The notes beneath the pieces are model-generated. The model ran no database searches, was not told the origin of the DNA, and worked only from the letters and a program-made list of their open reading frames with translations. Positions 6,865 to 13,810 of a stretch of 31,040 bases of DNA are shown piece after piece. The translations under genes were made by a program, and so were the position numbers. The first letter of the stretch is position 1, and each line of letters starts with the position of its first letter. Source of the stretch: Sulfurimonas sp. (lineage in GTDB: Bacteria > Campylobacterota > Campylobacteria > Campylobacterales > Sulfurimonadaceae); the NCBI RefSeq assembly GCF_023229105.1, contig NZ_JALNZY010000018.1, forward strand, positions 1 to 31,040, read 5' to 3'.

Positions 6865-7920
6865 TTACATTGAGTAGATAATATACTCAATGGCTTCTAA
6901 AAGCTTTTCATTATTGACTTTATTTGCGCATGCGCATCCAAGAGCTGCTCCCGCTCCCGCCCCCTCTTTTGCTTCGCCCTCGTCATATTTTTTGAGTATA
7001 GGAATGCTCGTTTTTTCAAAGGAAAAGGTTGTATACACCGCATGCACTTTGTAGCTCAGTAGTGATAGTATATGGGCAATATCGGAGTTTTCGTCTTTTG
7101 CTACCCAAGCAGTAGTTGCGAGGGTTATGTTCTCATGTTTTACTCTCATAAGCACATCTTCTCTTAACTTATCTGCTACAAGCAGACATGCTGCCATCTG
7201 TGTTCCACCCGCAAGGACTATATGGAATCTTCTTGAAGCTTCAAGTAAAAAACCTGCACAGAAAATAAGCATATTATCACTTATAATAGATAACTTTTCA
7301 AAGGTACTCATTTCGTTATTTATAAGTAAGAGAGCTTTTTCTACTGTTTCATTCTTTATACTGCTTGATGCATTTGAAAAACTAGAAGAGAAATCGTCTC
7401 TGCAGTTATATCCAAGCGCTAAGGCAGTTGTGGTTGCTGTGGTTGTTCCACTAGGAACACACTCTGAAAGTATGAGATAGTTTCCTTTTAGCTCATAACT
7501 TTTTCCTGCCTTCATTCCCTTTTCAAAGACACTTTTTGCGTCTATGTTTGCTCCTGTTGCGACAGAATCAGATATTGGGATATCGAAGTTATGCACGATG
7601 CAATTTTGAGGAATTATTTTTAACCCTAAGTCAAAAACCTCAATAGTGCTAAAGGGAGTCAAGTTATGTACGGCTCTAGTTATAATTGCCGGAGTCGGCA
7701 CTCCTGTAGGAGTCTCCGCAAGTTCGCTAAGTGAAAAAACTCTCTCGTTTATAATAAATTCCGCATCAAGAGTGGGCGTAAGCCAAATCTTACCGGGGAT
7801 TCCCGCTTGTGTTATCCCCTCAATATCGCAGGTTTTTGTAACAGATGCCGCGAGCAAAAAGTCCGCTTTGCCGCTTGGAAGCGAATCTGGCTTATGTGTA
7901 AAGATATTGTATGTTTTCAT
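6865..7920 (-). CDS. cobT: Nicotinate-nucleotide:dimethylbenzimidazole phosphoribosyltransferase-type protein (CobT, TIGR00303-like)
   Basis: 351 residues. The enzyme family transfers phosphoribose from nicotinate mononucleotide to the lower-ligand base, forming the alpha-ribazole phosphate needed for the cobalamin nucleotide loop. The sequence shows the Gly/Thr-rich core of the archaeal/cyanobacterial-type branch: SVATGANIDAKS, LSECVPSGTTTATTTALAL, VLAGGTQMAACLLVAD, and EGAGAGAALGCA near the end. GAGG precedes the ATG by four bases. The other nucleotide-loop genes (cobU, cobS, cobC) lie upstream on the same strand, separated by an ATPase and an MscS gene and by a repeat element, so cobT may be the end of the same transcript or have its own promoter. 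Confidence 0.88.
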   Translation of the reverse strand: MKTYNIFTHKPDSLPSGKADFLLAASVTKTCDIEGITQAGIPGKIWLTPTLDAEFIINERVFSLSELAETPTGVPTPAIITRAVHNLTPFSTIEVFDLGLKIIPQNCIVHNFDIPISDSVATGANIDAKSVFEKGMKAGKSYELKGNYLILSECVPSGTTTATTTALALGYNCRDDFSSSFSNASSSIKNETVEKALLLINNEMSTFEKLSIISDNMLIFCAGFLLEASRRFHIVLAGGTQMAACLLVADKLREDVLMRVKHENITLATTAWVAKDENSDIAHILSLLSYKVHAVYTTFSFEKTSIPILKKYDEGEAKEGAGAGAALGCACANKVNNEKLLEAIEYIIYSM

Positions 7921-7941
7921 TTTCCTCTTTTTATAAAATTT

Positions 7942-8044
7942 ATTTACTGATGTTACGCACTAAAACGAACTCGTCCGTTTTAGCGGCAGAGACAGATGCC
8001 CCTTGCAACCCCCTAAAGCTACGAAAAATAAATTTTTCGAGATT
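7942..8044 (-). repeat. Intergenic structured repeat, copy C (minus strand)
   Basis: Read on the minus strand it matches copy B over its whole length: hairpin CGAAAAA/TTTTTCG (8022-8039), the shared AGCTTTAGGGGGTTG, GGGGCATCTGTCTCTGCC, and a long stem CTAAAACGGAC/GTTCGTTTTAG (7960-7983), then GTAACATCAGTAAA. It ends about 20 bp before the cobT start, so its orientation relative to the downstream gene is the same as in copies A and B. This 173-bp gap contains no other gene that I can see. Confidence 0.8.
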
Positions 8045-8093
8045 TACAAGGTATTTACGCCCTTTTTTACAAAAAGTGTGCAAGATCAGTTAC

Positions 8094-8972
8094 TTAATCT
8101 AAATCATCTCTGTTGAGGATGCCTTTGGTAAGCAGCTCTTTTATAACTATCTCTGTCATGTCGCTCTTGAACCCAAACTCATAGCGGATATCCATAACGT
8201 ACGCCTTTAGTTGCATATCCAAAAAAGGTTTTCTTTGATAAATCTTGTTTGTAAAAAGCACTTCAATAGGCTTGTTTAGATAAATGTATCTTGAAACTTG
8301 CGCTGCTTCAATGGCAATTTTACGGATTTTGTCCATAGGCGCATCAATTGGAAGTATAATATGTGCAACCACCTGACAGTAGAGTTCGCCAAAGTTGCTG
8401 TTTGAAACTGAGGTGTTCATAAGATTCATGTTTGGAACCACAACCATTGAATCATCAGGAGTTACAATGCGTGTCGCGCGCAGACCTATATTTATAACTT
8501 CCCCGTAATTTTCGCCCACTTTTATCTTATCGCCGACTTTAAAAGGGCGGTCAAAAAGAAGCATGATGCCGCCAAATATATTTTTAAGCAGATCTTGCGT
8601 AGCAAACCCGACCGCTATAGCCACGGAAGCTAGAGCCGTTAGAAGCATCTCTTTTGGAGGACTATATATTACTTTTATTATTACTACTATAAAGAGCGTC
8701 CAGAGAGTTATTCTAAAAATGGGGATAAATCCTTTTATAGCTATTCTAACTTTAGCGCTCTTTTCTGCAAAAAAGCCCAATAATTTTGTAAAGAGAGTAA
8801 TAAATATGTAAACAACAACAAAAAAGAACAACGTCCAAAGAATTTTTGAGAGAGAAAAAATCACAAAAAAATCCATAGGGTCAACCTTTAAAATGCTATC
8901 TTTTGGCAAGATATCTGCAGTGCAGAGTATTGGCACAAAAAAAGTAAAGAAAAGGATAGTTATAAATTTCAT
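8094..8972 (-). CDS. MscS-family mechanosensitive ion channel
   Basis: 292 residues, inner-membrane channel that opens under membrane tension. There are an N-terminal hydrophobic segment that may be a signal sequence or first helix, two further membrane helices (around FFVVVYIFITLF and LWTLFIVVIIKVI), and the pore helix ASVAIAVGFATQDLLKN, the MscS signature. It is followed by the beta domain signature FDRPFKVGDKIKVG and the mixed domain with VVVPNMNLMNTSVSN. The length matches the small MscS type. GGAGGT lies six bases before the ATG. It starts 15 bases after the degenerate ATPase gene, so the two are very probably co-expressed. Confidence 0.93.
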   Translation of the reverse strand: MKFITILFFTFFVPILCTADILPKDSILKVDPMDFFVIFSLSKILWTLFFFVVVYIFITLFTKLLGFFAEKSAKVRIAIKGFIPIFRITLWTLFIVVIIKVIYSPPKEMLLTALASVAIAVGFATQDLLKNIFGGIMLLFDRPFKVGDKIKVGENYGEVINIGLRATRIVTPDDSMVVVPNMNLMNTSVSNSNFGELYCQVVAHIILPIDAPMDKIRKIAIEAAQVSRYIYLNKPIEVLFTNKIYQRKPFLDMQLKAYVMDIRYEFGFKSDMTEIVIKELLTKGILNRDDLD

Positions 8973-8987
8973 ATCAGTACCTCCATG

Positions 8988-10214
8988 TTAGTGAATAAAA
9001 TTTTTAGATGAGAGATAGTCATCTACCTGCTTATAGACGGCGGGATTTATATTATATTTTTTATGGGGCTGGATAAGCATCCCTTTTTCAAGCATCGGCA
9101 TAAGCATCTTACGGCTCTTCTCAAGAGATTCATTCATAACAATAGAGAAGTCATGCAAAGTAAGTCCGTCATGGAGTACGAGCGCTTGGAGTGCAAAAAG
9201 AGCTTCAGGCGAGAGATTTTTAATAAAGGAGTAGTCAAAATCATCTATTTCCGTGACAAAGAGAGTCTGTTTATCTAGCTTCTCAATCGCTCTTGCCCAA
9301 TACAGCAGGGCAAGAGAGATATTTCCGTTTGAGAGTTTGTGCAGCAGTTTAAAAAATCTCTCCTCTAACAAAGATTGTCTCTGCTCATCTTCCAAATTTT
9401 CATATATTCTGCTCTTTATACTCTCCTCTTTACTAAGAAACTCTATATTTAGATTTTCATGCTCGTTTCGTTTGAAAATTATCTCCTTAATGTTTTGAAG
9501 AGTTAACGGCTCCATAAAGATTTCACTCGTAAAGTAGTTTGAGATAGAGATTGTTTTGTCAAGAAAATACCAACTCCTAGGAGTAAAAACTCCAATCCAA
9601 AGCACCTTTTTTGTAGTGTAGGAGATAAGTTCAAAGAGTGTTTTAATACTCTCAAATCCGCCCACTTTTTTTAAAAACATATGATGCAGATTTTCTAAAA
9701 TGATTATTTTTGCACTTTGAGTATCGTTTAAAAAATCGATAAGCCCCTCGTTAGTAGTGATATCTTTAGTTTTTAGCAGAGTGTTAAAGTAATTAAAATA
9801 GTCCTCTTTTGTATATATCTTCTCATGCAGCTCGCTTCTTATCAAGTCGGTATTGGGGATAGTGTCCAAAAATGAGTTTAATGTTGAACTGACTCCACAC
9901 CCCTTTTCGCCGATTATCGCACACGTGACAAAACGGTTTTTTGTCCAGTTAGTAAAAGATTTTTGTAGCTCTGCTATCTCCTTTTCTCTATTTACAAAAA
10001 GACTCGGCTCAATGGGTGTAGACTCATAGAGCTTTTTATAGTTTGAAGGAAGTCTTAGCATGGCAGATTCGGTCTCTTGCATAAACTCTGATAGCTCAAA
10101 AGAGATAGGCGCCTTTTTGTCGACTACGCCAAATACTCTTTTTAACTTACCAATCTTCTTTTTTATCAGTAAGAACAAGCTTTTATCTTTTAAATTATCG
10201 GATTTATCGTCCAT
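8988..10214 (-). CDS. AAA/STAND-like ATPase domain protein with degenerate Walker A
   Basis: 408 residues. After a basic N-terminal tail of ~65 residues comes FVNREKEIAELQ, the usual entry to Orc/Cdc6- or STAND-type P-loop domains. The Walker A position reads IIGEKGCGVSST (102-110): the invariant Lys is Val108. The Walker B-like strand KIIILENLHH (~169-178) has Glu in place of the usual first acidic Asp. A winged-helix-like C-terminus (LQALVLHDGLTLHDFS) follows. Nucleotide binding may therefore be impaired or lost, suggesting a structural or regulatory role. It lies between cobC and an MscS channel, with gaps of 27 and 15 bases, in one transcription direction. The precise family is not recognised. 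Confidence 0.75.
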   Translation of the reverse strand: MDDKSDNLKDKSLFLLIKKKIGKLKRVFGVVDKKAPISFELSEFMQETESAMLRLPSNYKKLYESTPIEPSLFVNREKEIAELQKSFTNWTKNRFVTCAIIGEKGCGVSSTLNSFLDTIPNTDLIRSELHEKIYTKEDYFNYFNTLLKTKDITTNEGLIDFLNDTQSAKIIILENLHHMFLKKVGGFESIKTLFELISYTTKKVLWIGVFTPRSWYFLDKTISISNYFTSEIFMEPLTLQNIKEIIFKRNEHENLNIEFLSKEESIKSRIYENLEDEQRQSLLEERFFKLLHKLSNGNISLALLYWARAIEKLDKQTLFVTEIDDFDYSFIKNLSPEALFALQALVLHDGLTLHDFSIVMNESLEKSRKMLMPMLEKGMLIQPHKKYNINPAVYKQVDDYLSSKNFIH

Positions 10215-10241
10215 TAGGTAGCCCCGTCATTAAATCTTATT

Positions 10242-10784
10242 CTATTTTAGCATATTTATTTTTATTTGTGATGCATGCTCGACTTTTATGCTAAATGCCT
10301 CTTCGAGCGTTAGAGCGTTGATGAGGGAGAGTAAAACTCGGATAACTCCTGCGTGTGTTATGACTAGAATACGCTCTTTTTTAAGCGAGGGTAAAAACTC
10401 CAAGAAAAACGCTCTTACTCTCTTTGCAAACTCTTCATAAGGTTCGCCATCAAGGGCTTCTATCCATTGTGCAAAGTCTATGTACTCTATCTTACCCTGC
10501 GCTATTATCTGCTCAAAACTAAGCCCCTCATGTTCGCCCCATGATTTCTCTCTTAGCTTGTTTGAGTAGCTTGCCTCTTTTGCATGCAAGGAGTGCTTTA
10601 GAGTCTCTTTTGCACGTCTTAAGTCTGAGCAAAAAACTGCATCAAAGGTTAATACATCTAGCTCTTTTGCAAGCTCTTTTGCCTGAAGTTTTCCCTCTTT
10701 TGACAAACCGATATCGTTGTCTCCGTTGTAGCAGTTTTTATATTTTTTATCTACTTCGCCATGACGAACTAAGGTTAACTTCAT
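10242..10784 (-). CDS. cobC: Histidine phosphatase, probable alpha-ribazole phosphatase (CobC)
   Basis: 180 residues of the phosphoglycerate-mutase-like fold: catalytic LVRHGEVD near the N-terminus (His8), SDLRRAKET, EKSWGEHEG and the second catalytic His in VITHAGVIRVLL. The superfamily is broad, but translational coupling to cobS (ATGA overlap) makes the cobalamin step, removal of phosphate from alpha-ribazole 5'-phosphate or from adenosylcobalamin 5'-phosphate, the best assignment. It is cytosolic, with no signal peptide. Size is typical for CobC. Confidence 0.85.
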   Translation of the reverse strand: MKLTLVRHGEVDKKYKNCYNGDNDIGLSKEGKLQAKELAKELDVLTFDAVFCSDLRRAKETLKHSLHAKEASYSNKLREKSWGEHEGLSFEQIIAQGKIEYIDFAQWIEALDGEPYEEFAKRVRAFFLEFLPSLKKERILVITHAGVIRVLLSLINALTLEEAFSIKVEHASQIKINMLK

Positions 10785-11509
10785 ACACGCAATCCAAAAA
10801 GTAGAAGATTGAGCAAAATCAGCTCCGTTACCTCAATACTAAAACCGTATATATCTCCACTAAAGCCGCCATATCTTTTTACAAATATGCTTTTTATAAC
10901 AAATAAAACTAACAAGGCGCTAACAAAAAGAAGCAGTTTGTTATATGCTAGAACTATCAAAAATGAGTAAAAAAACGCTATGAGCATCTGCGGTTTTGTA
11001 AGCTCCTCTTTTGCCAAAGCACCCATTCCGTTTGGCGTGATGTATGGGTAAAAGTAGATTGCCAAAACAGCGTTTAGTCTTGAGAGCATAAGAATAAGGG
11101 GCAGAAGATAAAAGAGTTCAAAATGAGCTAAAGAGGAGGCTTTTGCTATCAAAAAAGTGCCACTTATTATCATTCCCATCCCGCCGACATGTGAATCTTT
11201 CATAACCTGCAAAGCTCTTTCTTTGGCAACATACAGACCATCAACCGTATCGCTAAATCCATCAAGATGAAGTGCGCCCGTGAGTAAAATCCAAACTCCA
11301 AAGATTATAACACCAAGATGAGTAGATGCTACAAGCGGGTTTAAAAGAGAGAAAATGCCCCACAAAATCAGACCGAGTAAAAAACCAACAAGCGGGTAAA
11401 ACATCACTGCATAGCCGTTGATTCCTTTATAGAAATCGTGGACTTTGAAAAAAGGAACAGTTGTTAACATTGAAACTGCCAGCGCAAAACCTTTTAAAAT
11501 ATCTCTCAT
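10781..11509 (-). CDS. cobS: Adenosylcobinamide-GDP ribazoletransferase (cobalamin synthase)
   Basis: 242 residues of polytopic membrane protein that joins adenosylcobinamide-GDP with alpha-ribazole(-phosphate) to make cobalamin(-phosphate). The family pattern is clear: LTTVPFF near the start, GALHLDGFSDTVDGLYVA with the Asp-rich metal-binding motif, and KDSHVGGMGMI. The start is set at the ATG overlapping the cobU stop (ATGA). A longer frame is open upstream to 11557, but it would run through the cobU 3' end and add a non-family tail. Its own stop overlaps the cobC start in the same way, so cobU-cobS-cobC form a coupled unit. Confidence 0.94.
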   Translation of the reverse strand: MRDILKGFALAVSMLTTVPFFKVHDFYKGINGYAVMFYPLVGFLLGLILWGIFSLLNPLVASTHLGVIIFGVWILLTGALHLDGFSDTVDGLYVAKERALQVMKDSHVGGMGMIISGTFLIAKASSLAHFELFYLLPLILMLSRLNAVLAIYFYPYITPNGMGALAKEELTKPQMLIAFFYSFLIVLAYNKLLLFVSALLVLFVIKSIFVKRYGGFSGDIYGFSIEVTELILLNLLLFGLRV

Positions 11510-12009
11510 TTTATCCTCGTTGAGATGCCAGCTATAGTGTGATAGACTTCCTCGCATCCGCTTGCTATTAATTGAGATAGTTTTCCGCTGATATCTACAA
11601 ACTCCCGTGCTAGAGCATTCTCAGGGATAACTCCGCATCCAACATCGTTTATAACAAAAATCACTGTTTTATCCAGCATCAAAATAGCTTCGAGTTCTTT
11701 TTTCATCTCACTAAAACCAAAGCCGTGATATAACATATTGTTTATCCACATACTTACGCACTCAACAAGCACTGCACTTTTTTGTTTTGAGATTATTTCA
11801 AAAAGTTTCAGAGGCTCCTCTACAGTTTCAAAGTTCTCTTTTCGGTTGAGTTTGTGAGCATCTATTCGCTTTTGCATCTCAGCATCTATAAACTCGGTCG
11901 TTGCGAGATAGACTGGCTTTTTGGATGCAATTTTTAGTGCATAACTCTCTGCGTTATATGATTTTCCGCTTTTAATACCACCGATAAAGAGTGCTTTTTT
12001 TGTTTTCAT
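11506..12009 (-). CDS. cobU: Adenosylcobinamide kinase / adenosylcobinamide-phosphate guanylyltransferase
   Basis: 167 residues. A bifunctional enzyme that phosphorylates adenosylcobinamide and activates it with GTP. The P-loop FIGGIKSGKSYNAE stands near the N-terminus, followed by YLATTEFIDAEMQKRIDAHK (the histidine guanylated in CobU lies in this RI.AH element), VLVECVSMWINNML and INDVGCGVIPENALAREF, all typical of CobU/CobP. It is the first gene of the minus-strand cobalamin cluster. No good ribosome binding site is seen before the ATG, and the 217-bp upstream gap has no recognisable cobalamin riboswitch. Confidence 0.94.
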   Translation of the reverse strand: MKTKKALFIGGIKSGKSYNAESYALKIASKKPVYLATTEFIDAEMQKRIDAHKLNRKENFETVEEPLKLFEIISKQKSAVLVECVSMWINNMLYHGFGFSEMKKELEAILMLDKTVIFVINDVGCGVIPENALAREFVDISGKLSQLIASGCEEVYHTIAGISTRIK

Positions 12010-12197
12010 TTTGAAATTTTATCTAATGAAATGAAAAAGTTAGGTTTTATAAAAAGATTTATGTTTAAAAAAGCTGATGGGTGTGAAAAAACTCTGGCTT
12101 GTGTTTTAAGATTTGTTATAGCTTTTAGTGAAAATAATCAAAAAAAAATTATTATGTTTTTTAATATGCTATTTAACAAAAGAAAGGTATTATCTTT

Positions 12198-12203
12198 TAT
12201 AAT
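12198..12203 (+). promoter_or_regulatory. Probable sigma-70 -10 box for the chemoreceptor gene
   Basis: TATAAT ends 23 bases before the ATG at 12227, with AAGGG as ribosome binding site in between. A -35 candidate, TTAACA (12173-12178), is 19 bases away, longer than ideal, which is common in Campylobacterota where the -10 box dominates. The rest of the 12010-12226 gap is AT-rich and shows no convincing gene. Confidence 0.55.
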
Positions 12204-12226
12204 ATAAAAAAACAAAAAGGGCTAAA

Positions 12227-13342
12227 ATGTTCTTCGGTAAAAATGAAAAAAACAAAGCAGAGGTAGATGCAAAAGATAGGGAGATACAAAAACTTCAAAA
12301 GGAGCTTGAAGAGGCAGAAGCAAGAGTAAAGCAGCTTGAAAAAAAAGTGGTTGAGAGTAGTGAAGCGCAGATTATGAATAATCTTATCAAAGCATTAACC
12401 GAAGGTTTAACAGATGCTTGCGCAGTTGATATGAATCATCTTCAAGATGGATTGACGCAAAATTTAAAAGCTTTTGAGGAGATAGATAAAAGAGGACATA
12501 GCAATGAAAAAAATGCGGATGATTCTCTTTTGGATGTAAATGCTCTTATGCAGACAATGAACTCTTTGTTAAAGCACATTACAAGTACCTATGAACAAGT
12601 AAACACCCTCAATGGGAATGTTGAAAATATCTCAGAAGTTATCAATCTTATTAAAGATATAAGCGATCAAACAAATCTCTTAGCGCTAAACGCTGCCATA
12701 GAAGCAGCCCGTGCAGGTGAACATGGAAGAGGATTCGCCGTCGTTGCCGATGAGGTTCGAAAACTAGCAGAGAGAACACAAAAGGCTACAAGTGAAGTGG
12801 AGATATCGGTGCAAAGTCTTAAGCAAAACACGCAAGAGGTACACGCCCACTCTCAATCCATGGAGAAGTTATCAACAAGCTCAAACGAACAGATAGGGTC
12901 TCTGCAGCAAAAACTAAGCTCCTTGCATGATGGTTCCATAGAGATTGTACAAAGCAACCAAGATATAACAAATGAGATATTTATGGTTTTAGTCAAACTA
13001 GACCATCTTGTTTTTAAAGCAAAAGGCTACAAAACAGTCTTTAAGGGAGAGTCTCATAAAGAGTTTGCTTCTCACAAAGAGTGTCGTTTAGGTATGTGGT
13101 ATGAAAGTGGAATCGGTCAAGAAAAGTTTAGTAAAACTCCTAGTTATACAAAACTTGAAGCCCCTCATGCTCGTGTTCATGATAATATCAAAAAAGCAGT
13201 TGATTGTGTAGCAAAAGGCACATGCACAAAAGAGGCAAATAATGTAATGACCTATTTTAGTGACGCAGAAAAAGCAAGTCATGAAGTTATAAATATTTTA
13301 GATGCGATGTTAAAAGAAGAGATAAACAGCAGACATAAATAA
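12227..13342 (+). CDS. Soluble methyl-accepting chemotaxis protein with C-terminal CZB zinc-binding domain (TlpD-like)
   Basis: 371 residues with no membrane helix or periplasmic domain, so it is a cytoplasmic chemoreceptor. Residues ~10-45 are coiled coil. The signalling hairpin tip is intact (DQTNLLALNAAIEAARAGEH, then GRGFAVVADEVRKLAERT, ~147-184), where CheA and CheW dock. The C-terminal third is a CZB domain: LDHLVFK (His260), HKECRLGMWY (Cys286) and HARVH (His314, His318), the four expected zinc ligands. This architecture matches Helicobacter TlpD, linked to taxis away from oxidative or energy stress; CZB zinc is reported to sense hypochlorous acid and zinc levels. A single gene with its own promoter and no adjacent che genes. 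Confidence 0.92.
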   Translation: MFFGKNEKNKAEVDAKDREIQKLQKELEEAEARVKQLEKKVVESSEAQIMNNLIKALTEGLTDACAVDMNHLQDGLTQNLKAFEEIDKRGHSNEKNADDSLLDVNALMQTMNSLLKHITSTYEQVNTLNGNVENISEVINLIKDISDQTNLLALNAAIEAARAGEHGRGFAVVADEVRKLAERTQKATSEVEISVQSLKQNTQEVHAHSQSMEKLSTSSNEQIGSLQQKLSSLHDGSIEIVQSNQDITNEIFMVLVKLDHLVFKAKGYKTVFKGESHKEFASHKECRLGMWYESGIGQEKFSKTPSYTKLEAPHARVHDNIKKAVDCVAKGTCTKEANNVMTYFSDAEKASHEVINILDAMLKEEINSRHK

Positions 13343-13346
13343 AAAT

Positions 13347-13371
13347 ACTCCATCCGCTCTTTGGATGGAGT
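13347..13371 (-). terminator. Strong intrinsic terminator between convergent genes
   Basis: Perfect 9-bp stem ACTCCATCC/GGATGGAGT with a 7-base loop. On the minus strand it is followed by ATTTTT, so it most clearly ends the btuB-ycaO operon; on the plus strand it may also stop the chemoreceptor transcript, though without a U tract. Confidence 0.85.
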
Positions 13372-13387
13372 GCGGTCTCTAGAAGAG

Positions 13388-13810
13388 TTAATCTACTTTG
13401 CACTCTTTCATAATTTTTTTCCAATCCAAATCAAACTTCTTCTTTACATAGGCTCTGTGGTGTGGGACGGTGCACTTTGAGCAATCTTGATGAATGGCTC
13501 CGCCGGCTGCAGATTTGGTACCGTTGTTAATGTCGCATCTGCTTAGTATTTTTACCTTGTTGTACTCACCTAACCCCTCGTCATTAAATCTAAAATTTGG
13601 ACACCCGCAGAGGTAGCAGTTGAGCTTTTTTATGTCGTGACATTTTCTAGGTTCTTTGTAGAGCGGGCAGAAGTCATTCTCCTCTTTTACCATGTTCTCA
13701 AAGTCAAAATAATCGATGATTTCATCTTCACTCAAACCGCGCGCTACAAGCTTATCTACTATCTTTTTATGTTTTGCTCCATGTTGCGTAAACCACTCTT
13801 CATAACTCAT
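13388..13810 (-). CDS. Cysteine-rich small-domain protein (PF04071-like), probable metal binder
   Basis: 140 residues with nine cysteines (48, 57, 65, 68, 70, 92, 110, 113, 137). The pattern FCPLY-x5-CH-x6-NCYLCGCPNF ... DCSKCTVPHH-x2-Y corresponds to what I know of the cysteine-rich small domain PF04071, found largely in archaea and some bacteria, sometimes near cobalamin genes. It probably binds a metal or iron-sulfur centre; no enzyme activity is established. The N-terminal ~45 residues are helical and unrelated to that domain. Its ATG overlaps the ycaO stop (ATGA), so it is translated with YcaO, and it is the last gene before the terminator. The family assignment is from memory and moderately sure. 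Confidence 0.7.
   Translation of the reverse strand: MSYEEWFTQHGAKHKKIVDKLVARGLSEDEIIDYFDFENMVKEENDFCPLYKEPRKCHDIKKLNCYLCGCPNFRFNDEGLGEYNKVKILSRCDINNGTKSAAGGAIHQDCSKCTVPHHRAYVKKKFDLDWKKIMKECKVD

Noticed and set aside
6825..6875. ACTCAAT/ATTGAGT dyad between the barrel gene and cobT as a terminator
   Set aside because: Arms are 37 bases apart, AT-rich, and the second runs into cobT codons; too weak to call.
7127..7480. 117-codon plus-strand frame inside cobT
   Set aside because: Antisense shadow without ribosome binding site or family features.
11510..11557. Longer N-terminus for cobS
   Set aside because: Would lie inside cobU and add a tail absent from the family; the ATGA overlap gives a better start.
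12061..12207. 48-codon plus-strand frame between cobU and the chemoreceptor
   Set aside because: No convincing ribosome binding site, covers the chemoreceptor promoter, and Lys/Phe/Ile-rich composition is expected by chance in AT-rich DNA.
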